From Myotis daubentonii (Eukaryota; Chordata; Mammalia; Chiroptera; Vespertilionidae): DNA of 64,000 bases. Positions 1 to 11,640 of this stretch are shown piece by piece (within the stretch, counting starts at the first letter, position 1; each line of letters opens with the position of its first letter). Made by a program: the position numbers and the translations under genes. The stretch lies in contig NC_081842.1 in assembly GCF_963259705.1 (NCBI RefSeq), forward strand, positions 61,888,787 to 61,952,786. The letters run 5' to 3'. The notes under the pieces were generated by a model that saw only the letters and a list, made by a program, of their open reading frames with translations, was not told the DNA's origin and made no database searches.

Positions 1-215
1 CATCTTCTTTTATGATCCAGGCTCTTGCAGATGCTCGTCTTCTGCCTGGGGTGCCTTTTGCTTCTCACTATCTCTGACTAATCCTTTGCAGCTCAAAGGT
101 TATCTCATCTCTGGAGCCCCTCTTAGATCTCACAAGCCATTTCTTATCTGCGCTAGCATAGTACAGTATAGAATGCGTCTGATATAGCACTTTATTGCAT
201 TGCTTCTCAAACTCT
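1..215 (+). mobile_element. L2 3' end-like relic
   Basis: CTCTTGCAGATGCTCGTCTT, TCTGCCTGGGGTGCCTTTTG and CAGCTCAAAGGTTATCTCAT follow the order of the L2 3' end. Old and diverged. Confidence 0.5.
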
Positions 216-511
216 TTGTGGATTGATAATTTTGTAAAATGTAGTAGAAATGAAAAACTGGAAAAATGAAGTGTAATAGATACATGCAAAATATAATATA
301 GAAGCCTCAAATTGTTAGATTCAACAGACCTAAGATTACTACTAAATTACTCTAAAGGTTCCTGTTTACTCTCAATTTCTGAACATAGTTGTCTTCTTAT
401 GGACGATTAGTGAGCAAATGGCAGGGTGGCATTGATCCGTTGGCCCATGGGCCACATTTGGAGTGGCACTGCTTTATAACAGGGGATCAGCTTTACAGTT
501 ATTTGGATCAG

Positions 512-598
512 CTTGCCCCAGGGCAACCCCAGCCTAGGGTGTGCATGAGTACAATGCGAAGGCAGCTGGTCCTCACCCATTTCCTGGAGGAGGGAAAT
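512..598. repeat. 87-bp direct repeat, copy 1
   Basis: About 94% identical to 2412-2498 (five differences seen), with similarity ending sharply on both sides. I do not recognise the family. Confidence 0.85.
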
Positions 599-1344
599 AC
601 TTGCTTTCCTCACTGAATAGGGGCTGTATATTATATATCTTATTCATCTTATGTTTTTTCTTTGTCTAGCTTCTCAACTTTCATCCCATCTTCTCCAAAA
701 AAATCAGATCTTAAAATAGTGCATGACCCAGAAATGGTTAGCAAATGTTTTTTGAGTGAATTAAGTGTAGCATTGGTCTCATTACCTTATCATTGCAACT
801 CGCTTGTGTTTCAGTTTGTAAAGTAACTTGGGTAGAACTTTCTGTTAGTTTATGTGCTTATTATTTGAACTTCATGAGACCGTAGTGAAGTTCTGCTCGA
901 GAAAGAGCTTGCAGACTCATTCTGAAGTAGACTTAATTATGTGGTAATATGCCTTAATTTCAGTGGTCTCTAAGAAATCATCATGCAAGACATCTTCCCA
1001 TTCTTAGCATAAGTGATGAAATAGTTCTCTGTTAGGGGAGGAGTATAGAACTAGTAACACCACTGAAGCAACCTTTTAGCAAACGGTTGCTTTGGGAATG
1101 TTTGTTGCCAATTGCAGAAGAAATATTTTAATTTTCCTGGCTACTGACATAGACATGCAAATGCCATTCTGTCCTGCAGCTCTCCCACCCCGGAGGACAT
1201 CCAGCCCTCCCCCTCCCTCTGTCCCCAGGCACAGTCATTAGTCAGTTTGTCTTCAGAGTCTGCGTGTTTGAAAGTGTGTCTCCTCACTCAGCTTCAGAAG
1301 CCGAAACTTGCCCCGTCTTCTGCGTTCTGGAACACTGTGCTGCG
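599..1344. other. Intron, no feature recognised
   Basis: AT-rich unique-looking sequence with a pyrimidine-rich patch at 1177-1230. No gene or clear repeat. Confidence 0.6.
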
Positions 1345-1485
1345 ATGGTAGAAAGCACTGGAAACCTGAGTACCAGCCCTGGCCTTGCTGCTGATGGAAA
1401 ATCTGCATGAATCTGGGCAAGTCACACCCCATTTATATCTCCATTAGAAAATCCAGACGTGGTGATCTCTAGGTGGTTTCCTAAC
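1345..1485 (+). mobile_element. MIR-like relic
   Basis: TGGAAACCTGAGTACCAGCC and GAATCTGGGCAAGTCACACC fit a diverged MIR. Confidence 0.5.
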
Positions 1486-2411
1486 TCTTCCCTTTGGTCC
1501 TCATGGGGGTCGATGCTTACCTGTTTGCTTTCGGTCTTTTAACTCTGGCAGGTGATCTTCATATACTAAGATATACATACTATTCCAGCAATTGCCATAT
1601 TATATGGACATTCCCTTTGCTTTTTTCCCTCCCCCAGAATATTGAATCTCCCCCAAAGACATTTTATTTATCTTTGTATTAGCTGCTCGTGGCCCAGTGT
1701 CTCAATTCGTATACTTTTAGTGTCAGTTGACTTGTTAAGCTGAACTCTGTCCTTTGTTTTTGCTTCAGAGTTTTGTCTAGCAATCTGCCGACCAGGTGAG
1801 AAACCTTGCATTGGCTGCATATTTGATACCCCATTAATATATTACTGCTCCAGGTTGTAGAAGTCATAAAGCCCAGTTAGAGTCATGCTGATGTGTCACA
1901 TGCCTGTGTAAAACAGATGCGCATTGTGGTTATTCATTCATTGTTCTCCTATGAAGATCTCATTGATTATTAGCTTGATGAAGGATCTGACTTGGTATTC
2001 CTCTGTCTGGGTCTTCTTGGCCTTTGGCAGCAGAAAGAAAGATGGGAATTCTCTGCCCACAGGCCGTCCAGCCCCACAGGCAGCCTGCCAAGAGGCTCAA
2101 GTCACATGCCCAGTGAGTTGCTGCTACATTTTTTTCTTCCTTGTCTTTTTCAAGGCTGGTGCTGTTGGGCTCTCTGCCTGCTGTTCCTGAATTGTAACTC
2201 TTTTAGTTCTCTGGGTGATGAACTCCAAACATTGTTCAGCAGCCGATGCAATCTTTATTGGGACTGGACTACCTCCGCTGAGTGGGCCAAGCATGTTTTA
2301 TGACACCACGCTACCAGGCAGGACTTGCAGAAGAGGGCATTAGGACTCGTTCTAGTCCCGGCTCCTGAGCTTGCAGTCATAGGCTGAGCCCACAGTCCTC
2401 AGTACCGACAA

Positions 2412-2498
2412 CTTGCCCCAGGGCAACCCCAGCCTAGGGTGTGCTTGAGTACAGTGTGAAGGCAGCTGGTCCTCGCCCATTTCCCGGAGGAGGGAAAT
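2412..2498. repeat. 87-bp direct repeat, copy 2
   Basis: Partner of 512-598, 1.9 kb away in the same orientation. Flanks are unrelated. Confidence 0.85.
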
Positions 2499-3537
2499 CC
2501 TCATCCTCTGGGATGAGCACATGAAATATCCTCACATTTCACTTTTCTAGTTGGGTGTTTCATCGTTGTATTGTTTGCAGAGCTGAGCCCTGAGCCTGAC
2601 TGTAATGGCTCTCGTATACCAAGATGTACAGGCCCCATTAGGAAGGTTAGTGCTTTGAGCATTTGTCACGGTGGTGATGGGTTAAAACTGAGCCTCTGTC
2701 CACAGTGCCCTGGTCCACGTGTTTGTGAGATGGTTCACTAGGGTTAGGAGTTTAGTAGATGGATGTCTAGTGGAATGAAACTAATTAATGTTTGTTTATT
2801 GAACCTTTAGCCTTAACCTTTCTTAACACCATGTTCTAGGCAACAACTGTGGTCTTAGAACCACCTATTCTGATGAGAAATGTGGAAAACATGCTGAGAC
2901 CGGAGAACTTAGGACATTTTCTTTTTAAAATTCTTTGCATTGCCTTTTCTTGCCATTTGATTTCTGTGTTCTCTCTCTTATGTGAGGACTATTGAGTTCA
3001 TATAAAACCTGTATTACAATTTGACTGATCCACTTTCCAGCCATGTAACATTGGGAGAATTCATTACCCTCTCTGAGCTGTGGTTTCCTTGGAAAACCAA
3101 TAAGCAATGCACCATATGGGTCTAGGGCTTAAGTGGAAGGTCAGAGCTAGAAATACAGCTTTTTTACCTTAATGTTGATTGAAGTAATAACATAGGAAGC
3201 AAGTAAAATGGTCCTTTGTTCTTGCATTGCAACAGGTACAGAAATTAATAATATACCACAAATGAAGCTGTCATTAAAAACATTCAAAAGACTCCTCCCC
3301 TCCATTTCCCCTCTCCTTTTACCTTAGTTCTTTCCTTGATAGAGATAGAATATTGTTATCTCCCCCATTTCTCTCAATTCCCATCGTGCCTTTTGGTTTG
3401 AAATACTGCTTTGAAATTAAATAATATTGAATTTTGAAGGGTCTTGAATTTTAATATGATACTGTATATAACTGTGCTGCATATTAATGTGGCTCAGCAT
3501 ATCTTGTGAAGCCTCTGGGAGTTCTTCAAAGAAATTG

Positions 3538-3570
3538 ATTATTATTATTTATTATTATTATTTTATTATT
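3538..3570. repeat. (ATT)n repeat
   Basis: Mostly TTA/ATT units with one TTTATT interruption. Confidence 0.85.
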
Positions 3571-4704
3571 AGCTCTCTGACAAAAGTTTAGACAATATTA
3601 TTAGAAAAATCAGGATGCATTCCCTAGGCTCTAAGAGGGATACACGCTGGTTTTTGTCTTCTCACTTGGCACACCCTGCCTTCTCCCTCCTGGAGACTCC
3701 GCAGATTTAGATCACAATCAAGGTGCCCCTGAGTGGCAGCGTTCAGCGGCAGAGTTCTTGCAACTCAGAATTTGTTGGATATGCTTCCACACATTCACCT
3801 TTTCCCTCACCATTCCCTTCCCCTTTCTCAGCAAGGAGGACAGACTTTTATCTTATTTCAGAGGACCTTAGGAAATCATATTCTTGGGTGTTATTTTATT
3901 CCTTTGTGGTATATAATGTTTTTCTTAATTATCCTGTCAGTATTGAGGTTTGTGGTAACCTGTCCCTTCCCTACCCTCTTCCATCTGCCCTGGCCTCCTT
4001 GAAATTATAGGGTTGTCTGGCTTTAACTTCTCTACCTTTCTCTCTCTTTCTCGCTCTCTCCCCTTTTTATATAGGTAAAAATATTCTAGGTCCAATCAAT
4101 CCCCTCCTTCCCCATATACCTGTTAAATCTCTCCATTGCTCTAGCTACATGACCAACCATCCTTTCCTCCAATACTTCTTGTGCTGGGAAGTTCACTGTG
4201 TCATACAGCTCATTTCATTTTTAGCGGCTTTAGTTGTCAAAAGGCTGTCTTTATAACAGGTGATACTGTGATAAATTAACCAATGTGCTTTCCGTTCCTG
4301 GTATTTCCTGTTGCCCTCTGATAGTTTTACTTCATCTGGAAATCAGGGGAGGAAAGTGACACCTCAGCAGAATGCAGAGAAGAGGCAAGTGTCTGGTTTT
4401 TGAATTCTGGAAATTATAAAGGCTGGGCTAGACTATAAAGCTAAATTTGAAAAAGTCAGGAAAAAGTATTTTATGGACTAGTTTAGGACGGAGAGTCAGC
4501 TACGGAGCTGAGAGAGCCTAGATATTGGCCCTGCTAGGAGGATTTGATGAATTCTGGAGGAGGACAAAAATGCAAAGATTACATTTCTGTCTCTCAGCTA
4601 AATAGGGGCTTAGAACCAAAATTAAGTTTAGTTACAGAAAGAAATTTACAAAATGGAATTAAATGTATCTGCTATCTCTATATTGAATAGCAGGGAAATA
4701 CAGT

Positions 4705-4925
4705 GGAAAATTGCTTAGGCTTGGATTCCAGATTGATTTGGGTTTAAGCCCTGGTTCTGCATGATATCTTAGTCAAGTTACTAAATCTCTCTGAGTCTGT
4801 TTTCTCACGTGTGTAACTGGAATAACAATACCCACTTGTGGGAGTGTTTTGATGCTTAGATGATGTATATGTGCAGCAGCTAGAATGATGCCTGGCTTAT
4901 AGTAGCCACTCAAATATACTCTCAT
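4705..4925 (+). mobile_element. MIR SINE relic
   Basis: GGGTTTAAGCCCTGGTTCTG, CTAAATCTCTCTGAGTCTGT, GTAACTGGAATAACAATACC and GAATGATGCCTGGCTTATAG match MIR order on the + strand. Confidence 0.78.
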
Positions 4926-5079
4926 TCACTTAAATTTTCCCTCAGTGCTATGTCTTATTTGTCCTTTCAAGAATCATAGAGACTATGTAAATCCTTCTTT
5001 TCATGTGATAGCCTGACAAATGCTTGAAGACCAATATCCTCACCAGTTCCTCACACTGTGTCTTAAATATTTGAGGGTC

Positions 5080-5555
5080 ATGATGACATAGTATATTTTG
5101 GAGCTTATTGCTTGGATTTGACTCCCAGTTAGGACACTTCTTAGCTTAGGTAAGTTGCTTAACTTCTTTGGACCTCAATTTCCTTGTTTGTAAAATGAGG
5201 TGATAATAATAACAATATCTGGCCCTAGCCGGTTTGACTCAGTGGATAGAGCGTCGGCCTACGGACTGAAGGGTCCTAGGTTCGATTCCGGTCAAGGGCA
5301 TGTACCTTGGTTGTGGGCACATCCTCAGTTAGGGGGTGTGCAGGAGGCGGCTGATCGATGTTTCTCTCTCATCGATGTTTCTAAATCTCTATCCCTCTCC
5401 CTTCCTCTCTGTAAAAAATCAATAAAATAAAAATTTTTAAAAAAATTTTTTAAAAAATAACAATTCCTGTCTCATGGAGTGGTCATGGCTGCTAAAGCTG
5501 TTAACACATATAAACATTTCCAGGTGCCTGCTAGTTAATTATGCTAGTTAAGTAG
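5080..5555 (+). mobile_element. MIR SINE interrupted by a VES
   Basis: MIR text up to 5220 (GTTGCTTAACTTCTTTGGAC; GTAAAATGAGGTGATAATAA) resumes after the VES at 5457 with CAATTCCTGTCTCATGGAG. The nesting gives relative age: MIR first, VES later. Confidence 0.72.
5221..5456 (+). mobile_element. VES SINE (tRNA-derived)
   Basis: Begins GGCCCTAGCCGGTTTGACTC with a pol III A box (5235-5245) and B box GGTTCGATTCC (5279-5289), then the VES body with ATCGATGTTTCTCTCTC and a CT-rich and A-rich tail. Flanks AATAACAATATCT and AATAACAATTCCT form an imperfect duplication. It interrupts a MIR. VES SINEs are diagnostic of vespertilionid bats. Confidence 0.92.
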
Positions 5556-6450
5556 TCAACTCATTGCAACAAAGACTGTGCTACCTATTCACCTAGGCCT
5601 GTTTCATGTTCCTCTTTAGAGCCCGACCAAGGCTGCATTTTCCTGCCATTCCTGCAGTTAGTTGGGGCTATGTACTTACTCTAACTGGTGGGGCTGATAG
5701 ATGTCACCTATGAGCCAAAGGCCTTTTCAATGCAGACACTAAGAAGGAGAGAGAAAGGGATTTTATTCAGGAAACAGAAACTGGGTTTAGACTGGGACAT
5801 AACTTTTTCTTTTCGGAAAGGGTTTCATGTAAATTCGTGTCTGGGTGATAAAATTATTTGCTGTTTCTTTTCTTGTCCTATAACCTATAATAGAAATTAT
5901 TTGTTCTTCTGGCTTATTAAATGTCAAACAGTTGTGTTCTGGAATAGTAACTGATAATTTTCTTAATGAATGAGTTTATCAGATCCTGAACTGGGGAGTA
6001 GGTTTTATCAAAGGGAGTGGGAGAGAGAACATAAGAGCTCCAATTAGGTTTTTGAGGAAGCAGGGGACATTTCATGGAGGGTGAGGAGGAAGCATGGGCC
6101 ATTTCTGTAAACAGGGTCAAGTGACAAAATGTTGCCAACCATTGTCCTGACAGTTTCTGTGCTTCCCCTGCATACCACACAAAATGGAAAATGGATTTGA
6201 CTCTTGTAAAACAATTTTTTTCAAATATCTTTAGACAATTGACACAAGAAAATAAGACGTCTCAAAATATTTTCTGTATCATTTTTCTCTTCAGTATTTA
6301 AATATTCACGTGTTTCTCAGATTACGTCATTATGAAGATGGGCAAAGAAGTGCTAGAATAAAGTATAAGAAAAATACAAATCAAGTATTAAGGTAACTTA
6401 GAGGTCAAAGGAAATTAATGTCAATTATTTATCTATATCCTCGCCTAAGG
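5556..6450. other. Intron, no feature recognised
   Basis: Unique-looking sequence without splice-bounded ORFs or recognisable repeats. Confidence 0.55.
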
Positions 6451-6482
6451 ATATGTTTATTGATTTAGAGAGAGAGGAAAGA

Positions 6483-6540
<58 letters not shown>

Positions 6541-6676
6541 GGAGAAAGAAAGGAGGAAAAATCATCATGAGAGAGAAATATGGATCCATTGTGTATGTGC
6601 CCAACCGGGGATCAAACCCACAACCTTTTGGTATATGGGACAATGCTCCAACCAACTGAGTCACTGGTGCAGAGCC
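6451..6676 (-). mobile_element. VES-type SINE with expanded GA tract
   Basis: TTTATTGATTTAGAGAGAGAG, a long (GA)n (6487-6540), then the tRNA-related part (GGGGATCAAACCCACAACC; CCAACTGAGTCACTGGTGC) in reverse orientation. No clear duplication found. Confidence 0.82.
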
Positions 6677-7150
6677 CATCTTCATTTATTAATGGAAGTT
6701 GATGTGTGAGAAAATAGTTGGCCCCTAGCATTACTGGATCAGTGGTGACACATCCCATATGTTCACGTCATGTTACCTGGATGCCTGCCTTTGAGAAAAT
6801 ATGAGCATGAAAAGAAATGTGCCCTAAATTTTCTTTTTAACAGGTAGGGGCTGTGTAGTGCTGCATCAGAGAAGTTGATAAAATTCAGTCACTTTTTTTT
6901 TCTGCAGAGAATAGAAATTGCCGGTACTGACACTGGAGTGTTATGTTGTGGGGAGCGGGGGGAGTATGGACTCTTCTGTGATTGTTGTATCTCTCCTGGT
7001 CCGTTGCAGAGTACCATGGCAGTATGACTTTCATTCGCATGAATAATCTAGATAGAACTGATTTTAGAAATGAAGAGAACAACACCACTTTGGGAAAGAG
7101 GTGTTGCCTAGATCTAGTTTTCAGAATGTCCTCTATTTTCAGACTGGGAT
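6677..7150. other. Intron, no feature recognised
   Basis: Unique-looking sequence between a VES and the HAL1. Confidence 0.55.
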
Positions 7151-7839
7151 AAAAAAGTTTGATTCTGAGCTGGACCAAGATGGTGGCATAGGTAAACACT
7201 GGAGAATGCTGCCTCGCACAACCACTTCAAAAATACAACTAAAAGACGGAACGGACACCACCCAGAACCACAGGAAAGCTGGCTGAGGGGAAATTCGTCA
7301 ACTAGAAGGAAACAGAACAGCATACCGAGACTCAGAGGAGGCGCAGTGCAGAAAATACAAAGGTGTGGAGGTGTGTGCAGAGCAGGCTGGTGGCTGAGGG
7401 CACGGTTGTCGTTTTCAATTGGAAGGGAGGCTCAGGCCCTGAGCTCCAGTTCTGGGCGAGTCTCTAGGGACCCATACTCAAACGGGAAAAGCAGGACTGT
7501 CTAGCATCGGTCGGAATGCGAGGGCAGCTTTCTCTCTGAGGTTTGCAGCGGTTGCTGGGACTCTGAGAGGCAGAGCCGCTGGGGACGGGACTGAGAGCAG
7601 CCATAACTGCTCCCTCCGCCCGCCCTGCTGATCCCCTGCGACCCGCCCCGCTCAAGCCCTGCGCAGAGCCATTTCCTGGATAGCTTCAGGCAAAGGCTAG
7701 ATTAGCACCTCCCCAGAGGACAGAAGTTTTCCCACTGCAGACACAGCTGACTCTCACAGCCAGTTGGCCTGGAGGTCAAATCCCCCCAGTATTAACTACA
7801 ACAATCAAGGCTTAACTACAACAAGACTGCGCACAAAGA

Positions 7840-7853
7840 CCACTAGGGGGTGC
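7840..7853 (+). promoter_or_regulatory. CTCF-core-like motif in HAL1 5' UTR
   Basis: CCACTAGGGGGTGC about 20 bp before the ORF1 start codon. Similar core from an unrelated element class. Confidence 0.35.
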
Positions 7854-7872
7854 ACCAAGAAAGCATAAAAAA

Positions 7873-8722
7873 ATGTGGAGACAAAGAAACAGGACAAAAT
7901 TGTCAATGGAAGATATAGAGTTCAGAACCACACTTTTAAGATCTCTCAAGAACTGTCTAGAAGCTGCCGATAAACTTACTGAGATCTACAAGAAATCTAA
8001 TGAGACCCTCGATGTTACGATAAAGAACCAACTAGAAATTAAGCATACACTGACTGAAATAAAGAATACTATACAGACTCCCAACAGCAGACCAGAGGAG
8101 CGCAACAATCAAGTCAAAGATTTGAAATGTGAAGAAGCAAAAAAACACCCAACTGGAAAAGCAAAATGAAAAAAGAATCTGAAAATACGAAGATAGTGTA
8201 AGGAGCCTCTGGGACAGCTTCAAGCATACCAACATCAGAATTATAGGGGTGCCAGAAGATGAGAGAGAGCAAGATATTGAAAACCTATTTGAAGAAATAA
8301 TGACAGAAAACTTCCCCTACCTGGTGAAAGAAATAGACTTACAAGTCCAGGAAGTGCAGAGAACCCCAAACAAAAGGAATCCAAAGAGGACCACACCAAG
8401 ACACATCATAATTAAAATGCCAAGAGCAAAAGACAAAGAGAGAATCTTAAAAGCAGTAAGAGAAAGAAAATCAGTTACCTACAAGGGAATACCCATACGA
8501 CTGTCAGCGGATTTCTCAACAGAAACTTTGCAGGCCAGAAGGGAGTGGCAAGAAATATTCAAAGTGATGAATGCCAAGAACCTACCACCAAGATTACTTT
8601 ATCCAGCAAAGCTATCATTCAGAACTGAAGGTCAGATAAAGAGCTTCACAGATAAGGAAAAGCTAAAGGAGTTCATCACCACCAAACCAGTATTATATGA
8701 AATGCTGAAAGGTATCCTTTAA
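7873..8722 (+). pseudogene. HAL1 ORF1p, disrupted
   Basis: Encodes an L1 ORF1p-type RNA-binding chaperone in two pieces. The first, from the ATG at 7873, carries the N-terminus and coiled coil (for example KNQLEIKHTLTEIKNTI) and runs out of frame after an A7 run at 8139-8145, where one A appears extra compared with the intact copy in this window. The second piece, in the shifted frame, has a TGA at 8180-8182 and then a long open stretch from 8249 with the RRM-like region (RHIIIKMPRAKDKERILKA) and the C-terminal domain (ARREWQEIFKVMNAKN), ending LKGIL. One frameshift plus one nonsense change therefore separate it from the intact paralogue. It belongs to the mobile element, not to the host. Confidence 0.88.
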
Positions 8723-9084
8723 GAAGGGGAAGAAGAAGAAAAAGGTAAAGATACAAATTATGAACAACAAATATGCATCTATCGACAAGTGAATCTAAGA
8801 ATCAGGTGAATAAACTGATGAACAGAATAAACTGTTGATTACAATAGAATCAGGGACATAGAAAGGGAATGGACTGACTATTCTTGGGGGGGAAAGGGGT
8901 GTGGGAGATGCGTGAAGAGACTGGACAAAAATCGTGCACCTATGGATGAGGACAGTGGGTGGGGAGTGAGGGCGGAGGGTGGGGTGGGAACTGGAAGGAG
9001 GGGAGTTATGGGGGGAAAAAAGAGGAACAAATGTAATAATCTGAACAATAAATATTTAATGATAATAAAAAAAGTTTGATTCTG

Positions 9085-10849
9085 TCTCTGGTTTCACTAG
9101 TAGAGGAGCTTTGTTCTTTCTTGCACCCCGTCCCTGTAGTGGCACAGGGGCATTCTTTGAGCCCAGGACATAGCAGTGGTGTTCGGTACCTCCTTTGACA
9201 TATTGGGAAGTAGGTGAGGAGAGTCCCAGCATTTGGGTGATGATGGGGATTTGGTGGGGTTATGACTTAGGGACTTCCTGGATACAAACTACTGTTTGAT
9301 AGTACAGACAACAGCATGAGAGGAGTTAGGGTTTGAGCCTGTTCTTATCATTAGCCATCCAAAAGAAGTTGGGAAGGCAAACCTATTTTTTTAAGGGGAA
9401 GATATTGACTTCACTTTTGGACATTGAATTTGAAGTGACATGTGGTGACATGGTGGTTGGAAGTTTGACAGTCCATCTCTTGTATAAAGCCGTGGCTGAC
9501 AATGGTTGGGATAGAGACTTTTGTTGTTAGGCCCTAATTAAAGACCCCCTTCCAATTCTGTATTTGAGAGAGCATATCTTTGAGACTTTAGGTCAGGTTT
9601 GTGAAATTATAGGACTATATAAACTTCTGACAAGCAACTGAGCACATCTTTTGTTCAGCAGAGGTACAGATTTATCTCTTTTATATATAGTCACAGAAAC
9701 CTACATGAAGTGAGTAAATTTTTTAAAAAGGAAAGATACTATTGAAGAAAAAAGAAAAGTGGGATAGTCTTATTTAAAACATACATTTGACTTTGTGAAC
9801 AAAACAATTTACCTTTTTTTCAAGGCAACGTTTCTTTAGTAAGAGGAGAGAGAGGCGAGTTCTTGTCTGTCAAATGTAATCTGTAGCCATCTGCTGCTGT
9901 ATCTCTTTATGTTCTTCATGTAATTAGAGCAATTAGGATGAGGTTTGCACCATGGATTGGTCTTGGAAGGAGGGTTGAGCTATTTGCAGGCTTATTTCGA
10001 GATAGTGGAGATGAATGGCCTAATCTTTTAGGAAAACTGATGGAAACTGAGAAATGTTTTAGCCAGTCAGAAGAGAAGGGCAGTTTTTTTCCTCTTCTCT
10101 GTAATATTGTCTTTTTATCACCATGGTAACTAGGTATCTTGACAGATATGTTTTTAATGATAGTAACTCAAACAGTGATAGAGCAGAGAGGTTGAAGGAG
10201 AGAGGACACAGGTTCTGTGGTGCTGTGATTGTGGGAAGAACCTCTCTCCGGGTTTTTGACTCTGAGCTGGTTGGAGGGCATGGCAAAAGGAGAACTTAAG
10301 GGAGACGGCGTTAATCAGTTGTGCCAAACTCTTTGGGAAGCCAGTCACATGAATGTGGTTTGTGTACCGAAGAAGGGGATTGGGTGCTGTAACCACAACC
10401 TGCGGAACCTTTGTTGGGTCCCTTGGCCAGGACAGCAGTGCCATTCCACATACCCACTGAGGGTCAGTGTGCCTCCCACATCCTGGAAGGGGCTTGTCGT
10501 AAGAGCAGACACTTCTTCCTTCCTCCTCTCTGTCCCCTCTTAGCCCTCCTGTCTTCGCTGTGATTACCCATACACTAGTGATTCTCATTACTGATAATTC
10601 AACCACTGCTTTATTTTTCCAGCTGATCTTTTTTTTGTACTTAATAAGTGTATAATGCATATAAAAAATAGGATATTGTGTGGACTTTAAGTTCCAGGTT
10701 AAGCTGTGGGAACACAGAGCAACTGATTTAACTGGGAAAGTAAAATTTAAACTCATTTAACTTAAACATGATTTTTAGTTGAAACTTCAAGTTTTGCAGT
10801 TCTGAATTTTGCTTTTTCATGACAAGAAGCTATCATAGATCTCTCCACA
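9085..10849. other. Intron, no feature recognised
   Basis: Open frames here (up to 200 codons on the - strand, 10154-10756) have no recognisable domain, and the region gives no coding impression. Confidence 0.55.
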
Positions 10850-11235
10850 TTATTTTCCTTGTGCTTAGCTACAGTATCGAGTCTAGGATCCTTAGCATGG
10901 TCCCTAAAGACCTTCATTTTCTGGCTCAAGCTTCATTTTTTTCACCCTCCTCTCAAGGGACAGCCATAGCCCAGCAACTCCTTATTTCTAGAACTACCAT
11001 TCGCTTTTACAGTTTTTTTCTTTTGATTAATGACTTTGACTTTCTTCTTATCCATCAAGGATCAGCTCAAATATGACATCTATAATCTCAGATAAAGGCA
11101 GTCACTGCCTCATTTGTACTCCTTAATGTATGGTGCCACTTCATAACTTTTTATCACCTTTTATCATAAAGAATTGTGTACATCTCTTTTCTCGCTGAAC
11201 TATAAATTCTTTGAGCATAAATCTTTTTATTATTT
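10850..11235 (+). mobile_element. L2 3' end relic
   Basis: In order: CCTAAAGACCTTCATTTTCTGG-like text, GATCAGCTCAAATATGACAT, TTTTTATCACCTTTTATCA and TATAAATTCTTTGAGC, all as in the L2 3' region. Non-coding fossil. Confidence 0.62.
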
Positions 11236-11459
11236 TTGTATCCATACCAACTGATCTTTCTTAAGTCATTAATTACTCCAGTTCAACCTACCTGTGGCCA
11301 ACAAATACATTTTAATGAAATATCAGTTCATCTTTGTCTTTTTTGTTTGTTTGTTTAAATGCTTTTAGTAAACACTCTGCATTGATCACAATGCCAGTCA
11401 AGGTCCTCTGAAGGGAGACTGACCCACATTATTGCCCATAGCTCTTGTGAGTGACCCCT

Positions 11460-11640
11460 GCTCCCAGATAGTTCAATGTCTTCCCTGTCTTAACAAGGTG
11501 TCATGTTCATGTCTGCCATCGCTTCTCCGCACATGCCCTCACTCTGTCTGAAAACTTCCTTGTTTCTGTATCTGTGTCCTAAATCCTTCAAGAGCCAACT
11601 CAGTACTTCACTGTTTTCTACCACAATTGTCTTGTATATT
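11460..11640 (+). mobile_element. L2-like fragment
   Basis: CTTCTCCGCACATGCCCTCA and TTCAAGAGCCAACTCAGTAC suggest a second L2 3' fragment just downstream of the first. Confidence 0.42.

Larger units (their letters stand above)
1486..4704. other. Intron, mostly unique sequence
   Basis: Apart from the 87-bp repeat copy and the (ATT)n run, I see a possible MIR trace near 3000-3100 and a CT-rich patch at 4020-4075. No coding signal. Confidence 0.55.
7168..9067 (+). mobile_element. Full-length HAL1 (half-L1) retrotransposon
   Basis: A non-LTR element with L1-type 5' UTR (starting AGCTGGACCAAGATGGTGG), an ORF1 region (7873-8722) and a short G-rich 3' UTR ending in an A-rich tail, with no reverse-transcriptase ORF2 between them. 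ORF1 followed directly by the 3' UTR defines the HAL1 class, which depends on L1 enzymes in trans. The insertion is bounded by a 17-bp target duplication, AAAAAAGTTTGATTCTG, at 7151-7167 and 9068-9084, so it is complete at the 5' end. The 5' UTR is homologous to that of the - strand HAL1 at 54299-56568. ORF1 is broken, so this copy is dead as a protein source. Confidence 0.88.

Noticed and set aside
5221..5295. Possible tRNA gene
   Set aside because: A and B boxes belong to the VES SINE head, which continues into a SINE body and tail.
10154..10756. 200-codon open frame on -
   Set aside because: No domain, no splice context, overlapping frames on the opposite strand; looks like chance.
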